This document shows, piece by piece, positions 1 through 9,174 of a DNA stretch of 64,000 nt. Under the pieces are notes generated by a model. It searched no databases, was not told where the DNA came from, and saw only the letters and a program-made list of their open reading frames with translations. Position 1 is the stretch's first letter; every line of letters starts with the position of its first letter. This stretch comes from Motiliproteus sp036964625 (GTDB taxonomy: Bacteria; Pseudomonadota; Gammaproteobacteria; Pseudomonadales; Balneatricaceae), in NCBI GenBank assembly GCA_036964625.1, contig JBALTG010000002.1, positions 1-64,000 of the forward strand, written 5' to 3'. Position numbers and translations under genes: made by a program.

Positions 1-133
1 GAGGTACTGTTTCACCATCCGCAGGTGAGATGATGTAAACCTTGGCTCCTTCGGCTGATGGGGATTGAGATGCGGCAATAGCGTTGACACTCAACAATGA
101 AGCTAGCCCTAGAGCGATAACTGACTTTTCCAT
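1..133 (-). CDS. DUF4399-type exported protein, 5' part only
   Basis: The reverse strand opens with an ATG at 131-133 and stays open to the window edge, giving 44 residues. They form a clear signal peptide (MEKSVIALGLASLLSVNAIAA) followed by a mature start containing KVYIISPADGETVP. That motif is typical of the first beta strand of DUF4399 proteins, which are small periplasmic proteins of unknown function. The gene runs off the left edge, so its length and neighbours cannot be judged. The DUF4399 assignment rests on this one motif and is an inference. The signal peptide is directly visible. Confidence 0.7.
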   Translation of the reverse strand, partial: MEKSVIALGLASLLSVNAIAASQSPSAEGAKVYIISPADGETVP

Positions 134-731
134 TTATTTTTATCCCTGTTATTTGCCTCTAGAACAAAAATTTGCAGAGGCATAAGATTCAACTCGCAGC
201 AGCATAGTAGCCGAGACAAACTCTCGGATAAATCAGAGTTGATATATATATCACGTCGTGTTTTTTTAAACAAAGATGTCAGGAGATCTATGGAACAGGC
301 GAGATTCGCGATTGTCTGGTCATCAGTACTAACTCTGCCACTGCACCACATTATGAAGCATATTCATGGAATGTTTTGCGGCCACAATGCCATCTACTAT
401 TTCTAGCAGGTGCACCTGCTGCCCCCTTTCAGGTGATATGTATTACAGCTACATCGACACAGTAGATATTAACCCATGCTTATATATAGTCCTTTTATAG
501 ATCTTCAATTTCAGATAGCGGACCTCTCCGAAGCGGTTTTTGTTAGCGAATTACACCTTTCAACTCGTTTCAGGGAGAGACAATCGCAGACTTGACCTGC
601 GCCAGATATGCGCACATTGGAGCAATTCGGGGGTGGTACCTAAGTACCGTTTCGGCAGGAAGGTCTATACAAATGTCATTTTCAGGCTATGATTAGACCT
701 TCATTACGAGCCCAACAGTAGAGTAAAACGC
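134..731. other. Gene-free stretch with possible operator palindromes
   Basis: No convincing gene lies between the DUF4399 start and the efflux operon. The part nearest the operon has two short perfect palindromes: TGCGC-N7-GCGCA at 598-614, next to a TTGACC (592-597) that could be a -35 box, and GGTAC-N4-GTACC at 635-648. They are candidate regulator sites for the metal-efflux operon. No known metal-regulator consensus is recognisable, so this is only a pointer. Confidence 0.3.
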
Positions 732-1151
732 GTGTTAAGAGCCATCAGAACAATGACAATGAGCCCGGCAGGTGTCCGGCGTGTTGTCGTTTTGCTGATG
801 ATGACACTGCTGTTTGGGTTACAGTCCGTTGCGATCTCTGCTGCTATTTCTAACGATATCAATCACGCCTTTTCCGCTGTCGAGCATCAAGATACTCACG
901 CGGGTATCAGCACCTACCATGATGGCTGTTCAGCTACGAACTCTTTGGTGCCATTGGACCTGCTCGAATCGATACCTTTGGCTGAAACCAGTTCAACCCT
1001 GACAGATGTCCCCGCCTACCATTGGGTAGCGACTCTGAGCATAGAGTTTGCGGTAGCCGACCAACCGACAGTGTCTCTATTCTTCCCTCCTTCCCCTCCA
1101 AATGCGGCATATACCACGCCAATTTTCCTTAAAGACATTTTGCTGATTTAA
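732..1151 (+). CDS. Small exported hypothetical protein at the head of the metal-efflux operon
   Basis: A 139-residue frame starting at GTG 732; internal ATGs at 753 and 759 are alternative starts. Residues about 15-38 form a hydrophobic signal segment (VVLLMMTLLFGLQSVAISAA). The mature part has no recognised domain and ends in a Pro-rich stretch (FFPPSPPNAAY) and a hydrophobic tail. Small proteins of this build are often found just upstream of cus/czc-type tripartite pumps. Position and orientation suggest it is co-transcribed with the channel gene at 1237. The single Cys and few His residues do not make it an obvious metal-binding protein. Function unknown. Confidence 0.55.
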   Translation: MLRAIRTMTMSPAGVRRVVVLLMMTLLFGLQSVAISAAISNDINHAFSAVEHQDTHAGISTYHDGCSATNSLVPLDLLESIPLAETSSTLTDVPAYHWVATLSIEFAVADQPTVSLFFPPSPPNAAYTTPIFLKDILLI

Positions 1152-1236
1152 AAACCTGCGCCTCTCCTTATTCGTCAACAATCCGTTGATTTTGTATTTT
1201 CCAGGGTGTTTTGCCTTGGGTCAGCAGGACAGGTTT

Positions 1237-2484
1237 ATGCAGAAAACTTCTTTATTCCTGGCAATAACGCTAGTTATCACGCTGAAAACATCGACAACCA
1301 GTGCCCACGATGGCGCGCCGAGTAGCTTCAGTGCCGCTATTGATCAGGCGTGGAGCATTAGCCGAAAACAGCCGTTAGCCGATCAGAGGCTGGCGGCTAT
1401 CAAGGCCTATCAGCGATCTAACCAAGGTTGGTTCGCCGGCTCGCCGGAGTTAAGCGGCAACTATTCCAGTGACCGGCTGAATCAAGACCATGGTCAAAGC
1501 GAAGCCGAAGTCGAAGTCGAATTCCCGCTGTGGTTATCGGGCCAACAAGCCATTATCACCGCGACACTGGATAGCCGTTATTCACGGCAGAAAACCTCAA
1601 CTCAAGTCGAAAAGCTGGCGTTGGCGGGTACCGTACGCGAGCTCTATTGGGATGCGGTACTCAAACGTAATAGCCTGCAATCAGCGCAAAGTCGATTGGC
1701 GGCGGCGGAAAACATCGCCAAGGATGTTCAGCGTCATATTGATAGTGGCATTTTAGCCGATGCCGATCGGTTGCTGGTCCGTGTGGCGGTGTTGAGCGCG
1801 CAAGCCGAGCAGTTGTCTGCTCAGCAGGAGCTCACGGTGGCGGAACAGTCTTATCTGGCCCGCACCGGTCAGCAGCAGACCGGGCATTGGGCGGTGGAAA
1901 CCCAAGGCCGATCCAGAGCCGTAGACGCCCACCCGTTGATCAAAAATTCCATTGCCGAGCTGGAAACAACCCGTCTCGAATTCCAACGTATTCAAATCGA
2001 AGATCGTGAACACACTCGGTTGAGTGTCGGCTGGATCAATGAGCGTGAGAGCCGTGATGATCGATCCACCAATCGTATCCAGATCGGTTTCAGCCTGCCT
2101 TTGGGTAAAGAGCGGAGAAACCGCTCAGCGCTGGCTGAGGCGTTGGCTGTACAGCTTGAAGCCGAAGTCCGGTTAGCCGAGCAGAAACGCGAGCTCGAAG
2201 CAAAAATATCTATTGCTCTCTCGGTGCTGGATTCGGCCCGGTTGCATCAACAAAGTGCTGATCTCAGTCAACAGATCAGCAGTCGTCGAACCGCCATGGA
2301 TACGGCGGCTTTTGAAGCGGGCGAACTCGGTTTGCAGGCGATGCTGGCCAGCCGTAATCATGCCGATGAAGCCAGGCAGAACTGGCAGCAGAGACAGATC
2401 GAAGCTGCCAGATCCGTATCCAATTTGAATCAAGCACTGGGGTATTTACCCAGCGAAGTGGTCGCAGAAGGAATTAAACAATGA
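1237..2484 (+). CDS. TolC/CzcC-family outer-membrane channel of a metal-efflux pump
   Basis: A 415-residue protein with a signal peptide (MQKTSLFLAITLVITL..TSAHDG) and the long alternating helical repeats of the outer-membrane efflux family. The frame is open further upstream to 1186, but ATG 1237 is preferred: it follows a purine-rich site and begins the signal peptide directly. It should form the trimeric outer-membrane exit duct of the pump encoded by the next two genes. Its stop overlaps the next start (ATGA at 2481-2484), showing translational coupling. Length and order (channel, adaptor, pump) match czcCBA/cusCBA layouts. The metal cannot be read from this subunit. Confidence 0.9.
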   Translation: MQKTSLFLAITLVITLKTSTTSAHDGAPSSFSAAIDQAWSISRKQPLADQRLAAIKAYQRSNQGWFAGSPELSGNYSSDRLNQDHGQSEAEVEVEFPLWLSGQQAIITATLDSRYSRQKTSTQVEKLALAGTVRELYWDAVLKRNSLQSAQSRLAAAENIAKDVQRHIDSGILADADRLLVRVAVLSAQAEQLSAQQELTVAEQSYLARTGQQQTGHWAVETQGRSRAVDAHPLIKNSIAELETTRLEFQRIQIEDREHTRLSVGWINERESRDDRSTNRIQIGFSLPLGKERRNRSALAEALAVQLEAEVRLAEQKRELEAKISIALSVLDSARLHQQSADLSQQISSRRTAMDTAAFEAGELGLQAMLASRNHADEARQNWQQRQIEAARSVSNLNQALGYLPSEVVAEGIKQ

Positions 2485-4196
2485 AATGTTACCGTCGCAT
2501 ATTACCTTTGGTTTTGACCAGTCTGTTGACGCTTGGCGCCTGTTTTGGAGGTCTGTCCAACGCCTGGGCGCACGGAGGGGAAGACCATTCCAGTGAAGCA
2601 CCTGCATCACCGGCCGCCGAGACTCCCGCCCTGCCAGGTCAAAATAAGACCGTGTTGAGCAGCGACACGGTCGAACTGGTCGCATTGGCTAACAATCAGG
2701 CGCTGCTGATCTATCTGGATCGATTTGATACCAATCAACCAATTGCGGGAGCCTTCGTAAGCTTAGAGCTGAATGGCGAAGAGACGACCGCCCATGAGAT
2801 TCAACCCGGACAATACCGTGTTGATGCCCCCTGGACCGATACCGCGGGTTCCTACGAGCTGTTGATTACCATCGACAGCGATGAGGTCAGCGACCTGCTG
2901 GACGGTACCTTGGTAATCGCCCCCATATCGACGGCAACGGTTAATAACAATACCGGAGCCAATCCGGCCTCTGCAGGCTTCCCGTTACTGGACAGTTGGC
3001 AACTCGGTGTTGCCGGGGTCACCTTGGTCATGGTCCTCGTCATTCTGTTTTGCGTCCGTTCGCGTGCCACGACGACGGCCACAGCCGCTACGCTGATGCT
3101 GGCATTACTGGCCACTCCAGAGCCGGTCCTGGCTCACGGCGAGGAGGATCATTCGAGTGACAGCAGTGCTGATGCCTACACCGGCCAGATGCTGGTCAAC
3201 GGCGAAAAAGCACGCCGCTATCCCTCGGGGGAAGTCTACCTACCCAAGCCGAACCAGCGCACTCTGAGCATTACCACTCAGCTTGCGACACTGGAAAATG
3301 TACCGACGACGTACCAGTTGACCGCCCATGTGGTGGCGTCCCCCAACCATAGCGGTCAGGTTCAGGCGGCTCAGGATGGTCGGGTTGATACCGCCAAAGT
3401 CGCCCTGCCTCACCTGGGTCAATGGGTCGAGCAAGGACAGTTGGTGGGACATATCCGCCCCATAGCGGCTCGCTTCGAGCAAGGCAATCAACAGGCCCAG
3501 CAGGCGGAACTCAGCAGTTCCTTGCGGCTGGCTGAAAAACGTCATGCGCGGCTGATCAAGCTCAAAGGCAGCGTCCCTCAGAAGGAGATCGATGAGGCGC
3601 TGAATCAAATTGACAGTCTCAAGGCCCGACTCTTCGCGGTGGTCAAAAGTTTACGGGGACTAGAGCCTCTGTATGCGCCGATCTCCGGCTATATCACCGC
3701 GGTTGAGGTGACCCCGGGTCAGATTGTTGAAAGCCAAAATACCCTGTTCGAAATCGTCGACCCCCGTCGGATGCAGGTCGAGGCGCTGGCTTATGATCGA
3801 CAGACGACGCTGATGGAAAGCGCTTACAGCGTCAACCGTGCGGGTGATCAGCTGGATCTGGAGCTGCTGGGGGTCGGTGTCAGCCTGAAGGGTCATGCCA
3901 TCCCAATGCTGTTTGAAGTTGACGCCGATAACCCACCGCTGGCGATCGGCGAAGCGCTGACGGTGTTTGTAGCCAGTAAGCAACGGACCCGGGGCATGGT
4001 CTTGCCGCGCTCCAGTCTGGTTAAGGGCAGTCAGGGCGAAGACCTGGTCTGGGTGCACTCGCAAGCGGAGCGGTTTGCTCCGAAGGCCGTACGCTGGTCG
4101 ACGCTTAACAAAGACCATATAGCCGTCATCGACGGGCTTAATGACGGTGACCGCGTGGTGATACAGGGCGCGACCCTGTTGAGCCAGATTCGCTAG
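2481..4196 (+). CDS. RND periplasmic adaptor with fused N-terminal accessory domain
   Basis: A 571-residue protein, much longer than usual adaptors of about 350-450. Residues 1-30 are a signal peptide ending before HGGEDHSS. Residues about 50-155 form a beta-rich FixH-like domain. Residues about 168-193 are a membrane segment (LGVAGVTLVMVLVILFCV). Residues about 195-218 look like a second signal-peptide-like hydrophobic stretch ending in AHGEEDHSS. The adaptor proper (lipoyl/beta-barrel, alpha-hairpin and membrane-proximal domains) follows from about 240 to 571. The repeated signal-like segments and repeated HGxEDHSS motif suggest fusion of a small accessory protein to an adaptor. It should link the TolC-like channel to the pump at 4217. 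The start overlaps the previous stop. Confidence 0.88.
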   Translation: MKCYRRILPLVLTSLLTLGACFGGLSNAWAHGGEDHSSEAPASPAAETPALPGQNKTVLSSDTVELVALANNQALLIYLDRFDTNQPIAGAFVSLELNGEETTAHEIQPGQYRVDAPWTDTAGSYELLITIDSDEVSDLLDGTLVIAPISTATVNNNTGANPASAGFPLLDSWQLGVAGVTLVMVLVILFCVRSRATTTATAATLMLALLATPEPVLAHGEEDHSSDSSADAYTGQMLVNGEKARRYPSGEVYLPKPNQRTLSITTQLATLENVPTTYQLTAHVVASPNHSGQVQAAQDGRVDTAKVALPHLGQWVEQGQLVGHIRPIAARFEQGNQQAQQAELSSSLRLAEKRHARLIKLKGSVPQKEIDEALNQIDSLKARLFAVVKSLRGLEPLYAPISGYITAVEVTPGQIVESQNTLFEIVDPRRMQVEALAYDRQTTLMESAYSVNRAGDQLDLELLGVGVSLKGHAIPMLFEVDADNPPLAIGEALTVFVASKQRTRGMVLPRSSLVKGSQGEDLVWVHSQAERFAPKAVRWSTLNKDHIAVIDGLNDGDRVVIQGATLLSQIR

Positions 4197-4216
4197 GCTG
4201 GGAGAGGGATTCTGCA

Positions 4217-7200
4217 ATGTTTAACAAACTGATTACTGCCAGCCTCAACAACCGCTTGTTTGTTCTGGTCGGCGCTGTACTGCTGATGGCGTACGGCCTG
4301 TTTATTCTGCGAGACATGCCGGTGGATGTGCTGCCGGACCTGAACCGACCGGTGGTCACGCTGATGACCGAAGCGCCGGGAATGGCACCGGAAGAGGTCG
4401 AGCAACTGGTGACCTTCCCGGTCGAAACCACCATGAACGGACTGCCCGGCATCACCCGGGTGCGCTCGGTATCAGGCATCGGCTTGTCGATCATCTTCGT
4501 CGAGTTTGATTGGGATACCGATCTCTATTTCAACCGCCAGCAAGTTGCCGAACGCCTGACCGTGCTGGATGAATCGTTGCCCGAAGGGGTTGCCGTGCAG
4601 ATGGGACCGATCACCTCGATCATGGGGGAGATCATGCTGGTGGCCCTGACCGGCGATGAAAACACCGATCCGATGGCGATGCGCGAGGTGGCCGATTTCA
4701 ATATCCGGCCGCAGTTGCTGACGGTTCCCGGTATCGCCCAGGTGATTCCCATCGGCGGGCAGGTCAAACAGTACCGTATCACCCCGGATGTTACCTTGAT
4801 TCGTGATCTGGGTTTATCACTGGATGACATCAGCGAAAGCCTGGAAGGGTTTGGCAGTAATGCCAGCGGTGGTTTTTTGGAGCAGCAGTCGAAAGAGTTT
4901 CTGATTCGCACCATCGGACGCACGTCGGCGCTAAGGGATCTGGAAAACCTGGTGGTGGGGCATACCGATCAGGGCCTGGCGATCGGCGAGCAGCCGGTAC
5001 TGTTGAGCCAGGTTGCCCAGGTCTCTTTTACCCCAGGAATCAAGCGCGGCGATGGCAGCTTCAACGGCTCCCCGGCCGTGATCATGTCGATTCAAAAACA
5101 GCCGGGTGCCGATACGGTCAAACTGACCCAGACGCTTGAACAGACGTTGGATGATCTGCAGCGTACGCTGCCGTCTGGCATGAAGGTCAATAACATCCTG
5201 TTCAAGCAGGCGGACTTCATCGAACGTGCGGTTGAAAACGTCGCCGAGGCGCTGCGTGACGGCACCTTTATGGTCATTCTGGTGCTCTATGCCTTCCTGC
5301 TCAGCTTGCGCACCTCGTTTATCTCGCTGACCGCGATCCCGGTGTCCATCCTGGTAACCGTGCTGGTATTCAGTTACTTCGGTATCTCTATCAATACCAT
5401 GACGCTGGGAGGGCTGACGATCGCCATCGGCGAACTGGTGGATGACGCCGTGGTCGGGGTCGAAAATGTGCTGCGCCGTCTGGGGCAGCACCGTCAGGCC
5501 CGCAGTAAGGTTGCGGTGGCGATTGTGATCGCCAAGGCAACGGTGGAGGTGCGCTCGGCAATCGTCTACGCCACGTTAATCATCGTGCTGGTATTCGTGC
5601 CGCTGTTCGCCCTGACCAGCATCGAGGGGCGGATGTTCACCCCGCTCGGGATCGCCTATATCGTGTCGATGCTGTCGTCGATGGTGGTCTCTATTACCCT
5701 GACGCCGGTGCTGTGCTATTACCTGCTGCCGCGAATGAAGCAGCTCGAGAAGGGCGACAGTCGATTGGTCAGATGGCTAAAGCGTGTCGATACCCGGGTT
5801 CTGAACTGGTCGTTCGATCACTGCCGTCAGCTATTGATCGCGACTGTGGTGATCTTCGCAATGGCATTGGTGACCGTGCCCTATTTTGCCCGGAGTTTTC
5901 TACCGGCCTTCAACGAAGGCTCACTGACCATCGCCGTATTGATGAATCCGGGAACCTCGTTATCCGAATCGAACCGGGTCGGCACCCTGGCAGAGAATAT
6001 CCTGATGAGCATTCCTGAAGTGACTCAGGTCGGCCGCCGAACCGGACGGACCGAACTTGATGAGCATGCCGAAGGGGTGCACTCCAGCGAGATCGATGTT
6101 GATCTTAAAAAACTGGACCGGCCACGGACAGAGGTGCTGGCCGAGGTTCGCTCGAAGCTGTCGCAGCTGCCAGCGCTGGTATCGATCGGACAGCCGATCT
6201 CGCACCGGCTGGATCACCTGTTGTCAGGAGTACGGGCACAGGTGGTGATGAAAATTTACGGCGAAGACCTGAATACCCTGCGCTCCCTGGCGGATGACTG
6301 GCAACAGCGATTGAAACGGATCGCGGGGTTGGTCGATGTCCGGGTAGAAAAGCAGGTGCTGATTCCCCAGCTGCAGATCAATATCGACTACGACAAGGCG
6401 CGCCTGTATGGACTGACCCCCGGCAGCGTCAATACCGCCTTGGCGATGCTGGCTAACGGGGAACGCCTGTCTCAGGTGATCGAGGGTAATCGACGCTTCG
6501 ATGTGGTGATGCGGTTGAGTGACGAAGACCGCAGCGCAGAGAGTCTGGGACGGATGCAGATCGAAACGCCGCGAGGTCCAATCCCGTTGCGGCTAGTGGC
6601 TGATATTCATGACACGGTCGGGCCTAATCAGATCAGTCGCGAGAATGGTCGCCGCCGTATCGTCGTGTCGGCCAACACCGATGGCTCAGATATGGCTCAG
6701 ATAATCCAGCAGATCCGTAGCGAAATCAGTGCAAGCAGCCCGCCGGAAGGCTACAGCGTCAGTTTGGAAGGACAGTTCCAGGCGCAAGAGGAAGCGACCC
6801 GGCAGATCGCGCTGCTGTCGCTGATCTCACTGGCATTGATCTTTCTGCTGCTATACAGCCGCTACCAGTCCACTGTGCTGTCACTGATCATCATGGGCAG
6901 TATTCCGATGGCGCTGATCGGTAGCGTAGTGGCGCTGTGGATCAGTGGTTCGGAGCTGTCGGTGGCGAGTTTGATCGGCTTTATTACGCTGGCCGGCATC
7001 AGTGCCCGCAACGGCATCCTGAAGGTATCCCACTACATCCATCTGGTGTCCGACGAGGGCGAAAAATTCGGCCGCCAGATGATTATTCGGGGCAGCCTGG
7101 AGCGTTTAACACCGGTACTGATGACGGCCTCGGCTGCCGCTTTCGCTCTCTCCCCGCTACTGCTTGCGGCCGACGCACCGGGAAAGGAGATCTTACATCC

Positions 7201-7375
7201 GGTGGCAGTCGTGATCTTCGGCGGCCTGATCAGCGCCACGCTGCTGGATACCCTGGTGACACCGGTAATGTTTTATCTGTGGGGTGAAAAGCCACTACGG
7301 CACTTACTTGAACGCAAGTCAGTTGAACAGCAATCATCACCGATGGAAACGCTTGATCCGCATCAGACCAGCTGA
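4217..7375 (+). CDS. HME-type heavy-metal RND efflux pump (CzcA/CusA family)
   Basis: A 1052-residue inner-membrane proton antiporter with the RND layout: one N-terminal membrane helix, a large periplasmic loop, TM2-6 around residues 335-505, a central cytoplasmic break, a second loop, and TM8-12 around 860-1025. The family motif in TM4 reads IGELVDDAVVGVENV, with paired Asp and the conserved Glu-Asn of the proton relay. The sequence resembles metal pumps (DMPVDVLPDLNRPVV near residue 32) more than drug pumps. TM4 does not match the textbook Zn/Co (DFG) or Cu/Ag pattern exactly, so the substrate is left open. It starts 20 bp after the adaptor, with a GGGAGAGGG ribosome site. Confidence 0.92.
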   Translation: MFNKLITASLNNRLFVLVGAVLLMAYGLFILRDMPVDVLPDLNRPVVTLMTEAPGMAPEEVEQLVTFPVETTMNGLPGITRVRSVSGIGLSIIFVEFDWDTDLYFNRQQVAERLTVLDESLPEGVAVQMGPITSIMGEIMLVALTGDENTDPMAMREVADFNIRPQLLTVPGIAQVIPIGGQVKQYRITPDVTLIRDLGLSLDDISESLEGFGSNASGGFLEQQSKEFLIRTIGRTSALRDLENLVVGHTDQGLAIGEQPVLLSQVAQVSFTPGIKRGDGSFNGSPAVIMSIQKQPGADTVKLTQTLEQTLDDLQRTLPSGMKVNNILFKQADFIERAVENVAEALRDGTFMVILVLYAFLLSLRTSFISLTAIPVSILVTVLVFSYFGISINTMTLGGLTIAIGELVDDAVVGVENVLRRLGQHRQARSKVAVAIVIAKATVEVRSAIVYATLIIVLVFVPLFALTSIEGRMFTPLGIAYIVSMLSSMVVSITLTPVLCYYLLPRMKQLEKGDSRLVRWLKRVDTRVLNWSFDHCRQLLIATVVIFAMALVTVPYFARSFLPAFNEGSLTIAVLMNPGTSLSESNRVGTLAENILMSIPEVTQVGRRTGRTELDEHAEGVHSSEIDVDLKKLDRPRTEVLAEVRSKLSQLPALVSIGQPISHRLDHLLSGVRAQVVMKIYGEDLNTLRSLADDWQQRLKRIAGLVDVRVEKQVLIPQLQINIDYDKARLYGLTPGSVNTALAMLANGERLSQVIEGNRRFDVVMRLSDEDRSAESLGRMQIETPRGPIPLRLVADIHDTVGPNQISRENGRRRIVVSANTDGSDMAQIIQQIRSEISASSPPEGYSVSLEGQFQAQEEATRQIALLSLISLALIFLLLYSRYQSTVLSLIIMGSIPMALIGSVVALWISGSELSVASLIGFITLAGISARNGILKVSHYIHLVSDEGEKFGRQMIIRGSLERLTPVLMTASAAAFALSPLLLAADAPGKEILHPVAVVIFGGLISATLLDTLVTPVMFYLWGEKPLRHLLERKSVEQQSSPMETLDPHQTS

Positions 7376-7466
7376 TGATGGAGTCCCTGTTTAGTTTTTT
7401 CCTATGTATCTATGTACCTACCGGCGTAAGCCGGTAGATCAACCACAAAATGAGAAAGAGACCCGA

Positions 7467-7862
7467 ATGATGACATTTATTAAATCGGCTTTATTAAGCT
7501 GCCTAGTGCTGCTGTTAGCTCCGTTGGCCTTCGGCCATGGCGCGGAGAGTGCGCCTGCCAATCAGCACGGCGGCCAAGCCGTTAAGGCGCCCCCCTACAA
7601 TCTGGAACTGGTGGTGGATGGCTCAACCCTGAACCTCTATGTCAGCGACGATCATAACCAGCCACTTGAAGTCAGTGATGCCGTTGTGGATGTGGTGATA
7701 TTGGCAAACAAGAAAAAAACCAAGTTAGCGCTCAAGCACCAAGCAGACAACCGCCTGGCAGGGCAAGGCGACTTCATCAGTGATAAAAAAATGAAAGTGA
7801 TTGTTTATCTGCAGATGCCGGGTGCGAAGAAAGTTTCCGGTCGCTTTAGCCCGTTGAAATAG
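7467..7862 (+). CDS. Small periplasmic protein of the metal-efflux operon
   Basis: 131 residues from ATG 7467, preceded by GAGAAAGAG. The frame is open upstream to 7404, but the signal peptide (MMTFIKSALLSCLVLLLAPLAFG) fixes the start. The mature protein begins HGAES and contains a His-bearing stretch (NQHGGQA) and a beta-rich region ending in ARG/Lys-rich SGRFSPLK. Its HG-E start and beta-rich body recall the N-terminal accessory region fused to the adaptor at 2481, so both may be periplasmic metal-handling or pump-assisting domains. That similarity is by eye. It is the last gene of the operon, 91 bp after the pump stop. Confidence 0.7.
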   Translation: MMTFIKSALLSCLVLLLAPLAFGHGAESAPANQHGGQAVKAPPYNLELVVDGSTLNLYVSDDHNQPLEVSDAVVDVVILANKKKTKLALKHQADNRLAGQGDFISDKKMKVIVYLQMPGAKKVSGRFSPLK

Positions 7863-8009
7863 CACCCCCGCGCGGAGGTTAAGAGGGCGTTGGTGTCACC
7901 ATCAAATTGAGCACTCACTAGATAGGTCAGACGCGCTTAAGGGAGCCTCTGACCAAGCCCCAGCCCTCTCTGGCACAATAGCGTTTCACTTCAGTAAACG
8001 TGATACGCA

Positions 8010-8176
8010 GTGAATCAGCTCAGTTTTTCAGATGCCGAACATCGCACCCGTCGGAAACGCACGCTCTGTGAGATTGTTCTCGAAGTGATCTGTCTATCAA
8101 TCCCATAGGGGCGTCTGGAATCCGTCATTGAACCGTTCTATCCCAAACCTAGAAAGGGTCGCCGTCCTTATAGGGA
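8010..8176 (+). mobile_element. IS5-family transposase remnant (N-terminus only)
   Basis: Translated from GTG 8010, the frame begins VNQLSFSDAEHRTRRKRT and continues, past one in-frame stop, with GRLESVIEPFYPKPRKGRRPY. This matches the conserved start of IS5-family transposases, where the stop position is normally the Trp of a VPW motif (TGG to TAG). Homology ends near 8176 and no catalytic region follows. The remnant abuts a 5'-truncated porin gene, so an old IS5 insertion and deletion probably removed the start of that gene. Confidence 0.75.
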
Positions 8177-8402
8177 TTTTGATCGCGTAAGGGGAGGATC
8201 TGCCACACCACACAAAACCTCTGCTATCTTGACGCTGCCTCAGCCCGTCTCTACCGGGCTGGAAAATAGCATTCCAAATGCTGCTGTCCACCTAGATCGA
8301 TATCGCCACCCTAAACAGGGTCCGGTTTCGAGGAAGATTGATACAGCATCATCGACCTACCAGATCCATTTGGAATGACTCCAATGGGCGCAGGAGCCGA
8401 AG

Positions 8403-9063
8403 TTGGATGATCTCCCATTAACCTATATCGAAGGGCTTGGGATCGATACCAACAGTGCCGGATTTATGGGGCTGACGCACCGTGATGGTCAAGAGACATT
8501 GAGCATTCGCGCGCAAGGCAGTGCCGGGGTTGAAGGTCTGTTCCTCTCGGCAGAGGTTGTCGATCAGTCGCAGGGCGATCAAACTCGTCCAGATGCCGAT
8601 GCTTACTATGTTGAGGCTGGCTGGACCTTCCTTCGCCGATCTGCCCTGGTCGCCCAGCGTAAACTACCGCTTTAGCAGTTTTGATGAGGGCTTCGATCCG
8701 CTGTTTTTTGGTTTTAACCGCGGCTACGGCACCTGGTTCCAGGGTGAAGTGGCTGCCAATTACGCGGGTCCTTTTAACAGCGATGCCGATGTGCAGCATA
8801 TTGCGCTGAAAGCTGCTCCCAGTGAAACCCTGGCGCTGGGTGCGTTGTGGTTTGGTTTTAGTGATACCGCGGGCGGCAGCGGTGGTTTGGATGGCCAGGA
8901 GATCAACCTGTACGCCGAATGGGTGGCGCATGATCACCTGATCATCAGCCCATTACTCGGCTTTTACTCGCCCGATAACAGCACCCTGAATGGTGGTGGT
9001 AGCCAGATCGGTAATAGCGATACCAATACCTACTTCCAGGTTATTGCCATCGTTCCGTTCTAA
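8403..9063 (+). pseudogene. Alginate-export-type porin, 5'-truncated and frameshifted
   Basis: Two overlapping frames make one protein. The first carries LSIRAQGSAGVEG through DAYYVEAGWTF; the second continues ADLPWSPSVNYRFSSFDEG and FDPLFFGFNRGYGTWFQGE to the stop at 9061-9063. The latter is typical of the C-terminal part of alginate_export-family outer-membrane barrels. The frames switch at a CTTCCTTC repeat (8627-8634); dropping one CTTC restores the frame, so a 4-bp duplication broke the gene. The N-terminal half is missing, with an IS5 scar just upstream. The ending IAIVPF fits a barrel protein with a terminal aromatic residue. Confidence 0.75.
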
Positions 9064-9126
9064 GCCCTCGACACTTCTGAGCCTCAGTGTTAACCACTGA
9101 GCTAGCTATAGCGGAAAAATAACGCT

Positions 9127-9156
9127 AACCGGTCTTCAGTGATGAGGGCCGGTTTT
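9127..9156. terminator. Probable terminator between convergent genes
   Basis: An AACCGG...CCGGTT hairpin (arms 9127-9132 and 9149-9154) is followed by a short T run. It lies between the convergent porin remnant and the kinase pseudogene. The stem is short, with a wide loop. Confidence 0.45.
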
Positions 9157-9174
9157 CATCGTAGCGGCCAGCCG

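Noticed and set aside
109..351. Reverse frame of 80 residues before the efflux operon
   Set aside because: It overlaps the well-supported start of the DUF4399 gene and has no domain or ribosome site.
4217..7375. Naming the pump cusA or czcA
   Set aside because: The TM4 motif does not match either subgroup exactly and no metal-specific regulator or binding protein was recognised.
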